Origin: Jeotgalicoccus marinus DSM 19772
GTDB taxonomy: Bacteria; Bacillota; Bacilli; Staphylococcales; Salinicoccaceae
DNA length: 64,000 nt
Direction: 5' to 3'
Assembly (NCBI RefSeq): GCF_000425825.1
Contig: NZ_AUEE01000003.1
Location: 124,001-188,000, forward strand
Shown: one piece after another, positions 61,990 through 64,000 of the stretch
How the letters are laid out: every line of letters begins with the position of its first letter
Numbering within the stretch: position 1 is the first letter of the stretch
The notes under the pieces: generated by a model
Database searches by the model: none
What the model was told of the DNA's origin: nothing
The model's input: only the letters and a program-made list of their open reading frames with translations
Program-made: the position numbers and the translations under genes

Positions 61990-62328
61990 ATGAGAGCTGA
62001 ACTCACTAAGTTTAAAGTTAAAGAAGGAAAAAGCGAAATAGTTGATGAGTGGATTAAATACATGCAAGAGAACATGGATGATGTTTTGATGAACTTAGAA
62101 GGAGAAAAGATGTACGTAGAAACAATCTTCCGAGAGGTCTTCATGGATGTTGAATACTTATACTGGTACAGCATTCAAGCTGATGATGGTGAGAAAATCA
62201 GTGATGCAGATATCGATGAGAAACACCTAGAATATATGGATGCTTGTATCGATAAGACATTCCGACCAGCTGATATGCAAGCAGAAGTAATTATGTTACC
62301 TGATCATATCAGACAACTAATTCGCTGA
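61990..62328 (+). CDS. DUF6176 family protein
   Basis: A 112-residue soluble protein: 'LTKFKVKEGKSEIVDEWIKY', then 'YVETIFREVFMDVEYLYWYS' and a C-terminal 'DCIDKTF'-like turn. It looks like the small alpha/beta-barrel-type DUF6176 proteins of Firmicutes, which have no known role. GAGGAGGAG precedes the ATG. It stands alone and ends at a strong terminator. The family call is by resemblance. Confidence 0.68.
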   Translation: MRAELTKFKVKEGKSEIVDEWIKYMQENMDDVLMNLEGEKMYVETIFREVFMDVEYLYWYSIQADDGEKISDADIDEKHLEYMDACIDKTFRPADMQAEVIMLPDHIRQLIR

Positions 62329-62339
62329 CCGATATCATT

Positions 62340-62377
62340 AAACCGGCTGACAATTTATATTTGTCAGCCGGTTTTCT
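62340..62377. terminator. bidirectional intrinsic terminator
   Basis: AACCGGCTGACAA / TTGTCAGCCGGTT, 13-base stem, 7-base loop, T-run. It ends both the DUF6176 gene and the convergent riboflavin operon. Confidence 0.93.
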
Positions 62378-62386
62378 TTACCTAAT

Positions 62387-62854
62387 TTATGCATTAATCA
62401 AGTTTAATTTTCTTGCCATATCTATGACTGCGGCCGCTGCTTCTGAACCTTTATTCCCTACTTTAACACCCGCACGATCTATAGCTTGTTCAACATTCTC
62501 CGTCGTTATAACGCCAAAAATAACGGGAATACCTGTAGATAGACTAGCATTACTAATCCCTTTTGCTGTTTCGTTACATACATAATCATAATGTGTTGTG
62601 GCACCTCTTATGACACATCCTAACGTTATAACACCATCGTAACGACCTGATTCTGCTAATGTTTTGGCGATCAATGGCAATTCAAATGCACCTGGTACAT
62701 GTACAGAGTCAATGTCATCATCAATCACCCCGTATTTTAACAATGTTGAATGGGCACCCTTTAATAATTGCTCTGTGATGAAACCATTAAATTCTGCAGT
62801 TACTATCGCAATTTTTAAGCCTTTTCCATCCATATTTCCCTGTAATTCATTCAT
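62387..62854 (-). CDS. ribH: 6,7-dimethyl-8-ribityllumazine synthase
   Basis: A 155-residue enzyme that joins ribitylaminouracil with dihydroxybutanone phosphate in riboflavin synthesis. Landmarks are '[20 protein letters not shown]', '[19 protein letters not shown]' and '[20 protein letters not shown]' with the catalytic His. It is the last gene of the rib operon, 11 bases after ribBA, with TAGGAGG before the ATG. Confidence 0.95.
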   Translation of the reverse strand: MNELQGNMDGKGLKIAIVTAEFNGFITEQLLKGAHSTLLKYGVIDDDIDSVHVPGAFELPLIAKTLAESGRYDGVITLGCVIRGATTHYDYVCNETAKGISNASLSTGIPVIFGVITTENVEQAIDRAGVKVGNKGSEAAAAVIDMARKLNLINA

Positions 62855-62865
62855 AATACTTCCTC

Positions 62866-64000
62866 CTATAATAAATGTCCTAGTTTTTCTTTTTTAGTTC
62901 TCAAGTATGATTCATTGTGGCTGTTGGGCGGAATAATAAGTGAAGTTTGATGCACAATAATGCCCTCATTACTTAGACCAGTGACCTTCATCGGATTATT
63001 GCTATATAAATCTACTTCATTTATACCTAGATACTTCAGAATACTCCCAGCTGCATCATAACGTCTCAAATCAGCGTCGAATCCCAAATGTTCATTCGCA
63101 GTGACGGTATCATAACCCGCTTCAATATATTCATATGCTTTCAGCTTATTAATTAACCCAATGCCACGGCCTTCTTGACGCATATACAATATAACGCCGT
63201 CTTCCTTAGCCATGACTTTCATGGCAAGGTCTAGTTGCTCTCCGCAATCACAACGCTCACTCTTAAACACATCACCCGTTAGACATTCAGAATGAATTCT
63301 CACATTCATACGTTTTTTTATATCACCATGAACCAAAGCGAGATGTTCTAAACCGTCTTGGTCTGTAAAAGCATGTAACTTAAAATCACCATAGCTTGTT
63401 GGTAGAGATACTGTACTTTCATGTGATACTGTCATATTTTTTTCTATATATGCTTTTAAATCTTTAATATTTATCATCTTTAAATTGTGCCTTTTCTTAT
63501 AGGGGATAAGGTCATCTAATCTTGCCATAGTGCCGTCATCATTCATAATTTCACAGATTACCCCCGCTGGTTTTGCACCAGTGAGTTTTGCTAAGTCAAC
63601 TGCCGCTTCAGTATGCCCTTGTCTTTCTCTGACACCTCCGTCTTTAGCAATCAGTGGGAATACATGTCCTGGTCGATTAAAATCGCTTGTTGAAAGATGA
63701 TTACTTATCAAAGCTTGAATTGTTTCATACCTTTCAAAAGCACTGATTCCTGTTGTCGAGTTCACATGGTCAACTGAAACCGTAAAAGCTGTTTGAAACT
63801 CATCGCTATTATATTCGACCATATGATTAAGACCAGCTCGTCTTGCAATTTCTTTTGAAACTGGTGCACATATAAGACCGCGACCGTGTGTTGCCATGAA
63901 ATTGATTGCTTCTTCATCGATAAATTCCGTAATACCAATAAGGTCTCCTTCATTTTCTCTATTTTCATCGTCAGTCACGATAATAAGCTCGCCATTTTTT
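62866..64000 (-). CDS. ribBA: bifunctional DHBP synthase / GTP cyclohydrolase II (5' end outside window)
   Basis: About 378 residues are visible; the frame remains open to the right edge (reading [18 protein letters not shown]), so the true start lies outside. The N-terminal RibB domain makes dihydroxybutanone phosphate (acidic loop [10 protein letters not shown], '[20 protein letters not shown]', '[11 protein letters not shown]'). The C-terminal RibA domain from about residue 210 opens GTP ('[20 protein letters not shown]' zinc Cys, '[20 protein letters not shown]'). Both active sites appear intact. Confidence 0.96.
   Translation of the reverse strand, partial: KNGELIIVTDDENRENEGDLIGITEFIDEEAINFMATHGRGLICAPVSKEIARRAGLNHMVEYNSDEFQTAFTVSVDHVNSTTGISAFERYETIQALISNHLSTSDFNRPGHVFPLIAKDGGVRERQGHTEAAVDLAKLTGAKPAGVICEIMNDDGTMARLDDLIPYKKRHNLKMINIKDLKAYIEKNMTVSHESTVSLPTSYGDFKLHAFTDQDGLEHLALVHGDIKKRMNVRIHSECLTGDVFKSERCDCGEQLDLAMKVMAKEDGVILYMRQEGRGIGLINKLKAYEYIEAGYDTVTANEHLGFDADLRRYDAAGSILKYLGINEVDLYSNNPMKVTGLSNEGIIVHQTSLIIPPNSHNESYLRTKKEKLGHLL

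Noticed and set aside
1-64000. CRISPR arrays, tRNA or rRNA genes, insertion sequences and phage genes
   Set aside because: No direct repeat arrays, cloverleaf-like segments, transposase or integrase motifs were seen on either strand.

Overview
The window is a low-GC Firmicutes chromosome segment, most likely from a halotolerant member of the Staphylococcaceae (Jeotgalicoccus/Salinicoccus/Macrococcus-like). This assignment is inferred. It rests on the short HisZ/HisG proteins, class III fructose-1,6-bisphosphatase, an HssRS-HrtBA heme system with an HssR-type direct repeat, an mhqR quinone operon, a YSIRK-like LPNTG surface protein and strong AGGAGG ribosome binding sites. I see no rRNA, tRNA, insertion sequence, prophage or CRISPR array. 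No gene-free stretch exceeds 300 bases; the longest, about 259 bases at 35697-35955, holds a Fur box.

Layout, left to right. 1-6.1 kb: a guanidine-I riboswitch driving a pair of SMR exporters, an rRNA-methyltransferase-like gene, DUF4256 and DUF488 genes, an amino acid permease, an HHH/NTF2-like protein, an SRPBCC protein, and an XRE regulator/DUF3169 membrane pair. 6.1-12.8 kb: a tightly overlapped histidine operon (hisZ-G-D-C-B-A-F-IE) with no hisH, divergent from a YerC/HisR regulator. 12.9-22.7 kb: a PepSY lipoprotein, fbp, an aldo/keto reductase, an osmoprotectant ABC importer with a fused permease/binding protein, an aldehyde dehydrogenase, an NAD(P)-binding protein and a YfcC carrier. 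22.8-29.8 kb: heme and redox genes: hssRS-hrtBA all on one strand, a PepSY membrane protein with a YtkA-like lipoprotein, and flavohemoglobin. 30-33.5 kb: an AAHS-type transporter and a MetE-like methyltransferase divergent from a LysR regulator. 33.5-39.9 kb: a small acetyltransferase, a CDF exporter with a manganese-type site, a DUF368/PopT flippase candidate, and a Fur-controlled siderophore importer.

39.9-45 kb: PhnA, an E. coli-type thymidine kinase, a lipoprotein with an internal repeat, a PAP2 phosphatase, an orphan peptide-binding lipoprotein and a C26 amidotransferase-like hydrolase. 45.1-48.7 kb: an mhqR-controlled quinone/electrophile detoxification operon (two ring-cleaving dioxygenases, a flavin reductase, an esterase). 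48.9-53.1 kb: a four-gene operon that looks like a complete D-to-L amino acid conversion route (N-succinyltransferase, N-succinylamino acid racemase, membrane transporter, M20 desuccinylase). 53.2-55.2 kb: arsRBC, with an altered ArsR metal site, divergent from a large LPNTG-anchored protein. 58-64 kb: a DUF779/aldehyde dehydrogenase pair, a UspA/SulP pair, a DUF6176 gene, and the 3' end of the riboflavin operon (ribBA cut by the window edge, then ribH).

Most of this is recognisable core and accessory metabolism rather than a wholly new system. The points most worth a second look are the his operon without hisH, the D-amino acid operon with its own transporter, the re-arranged HssRS-HrtBA locus, the transporter/MetE-like/LysR cluster, the atypical ArsR with an operator shared with a surface protein gene, and a lipoprotein built of a duplicated unnamed domain. 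Terminator and operator calls are by eye. Family assignments come from reading the translations; no database search was run.
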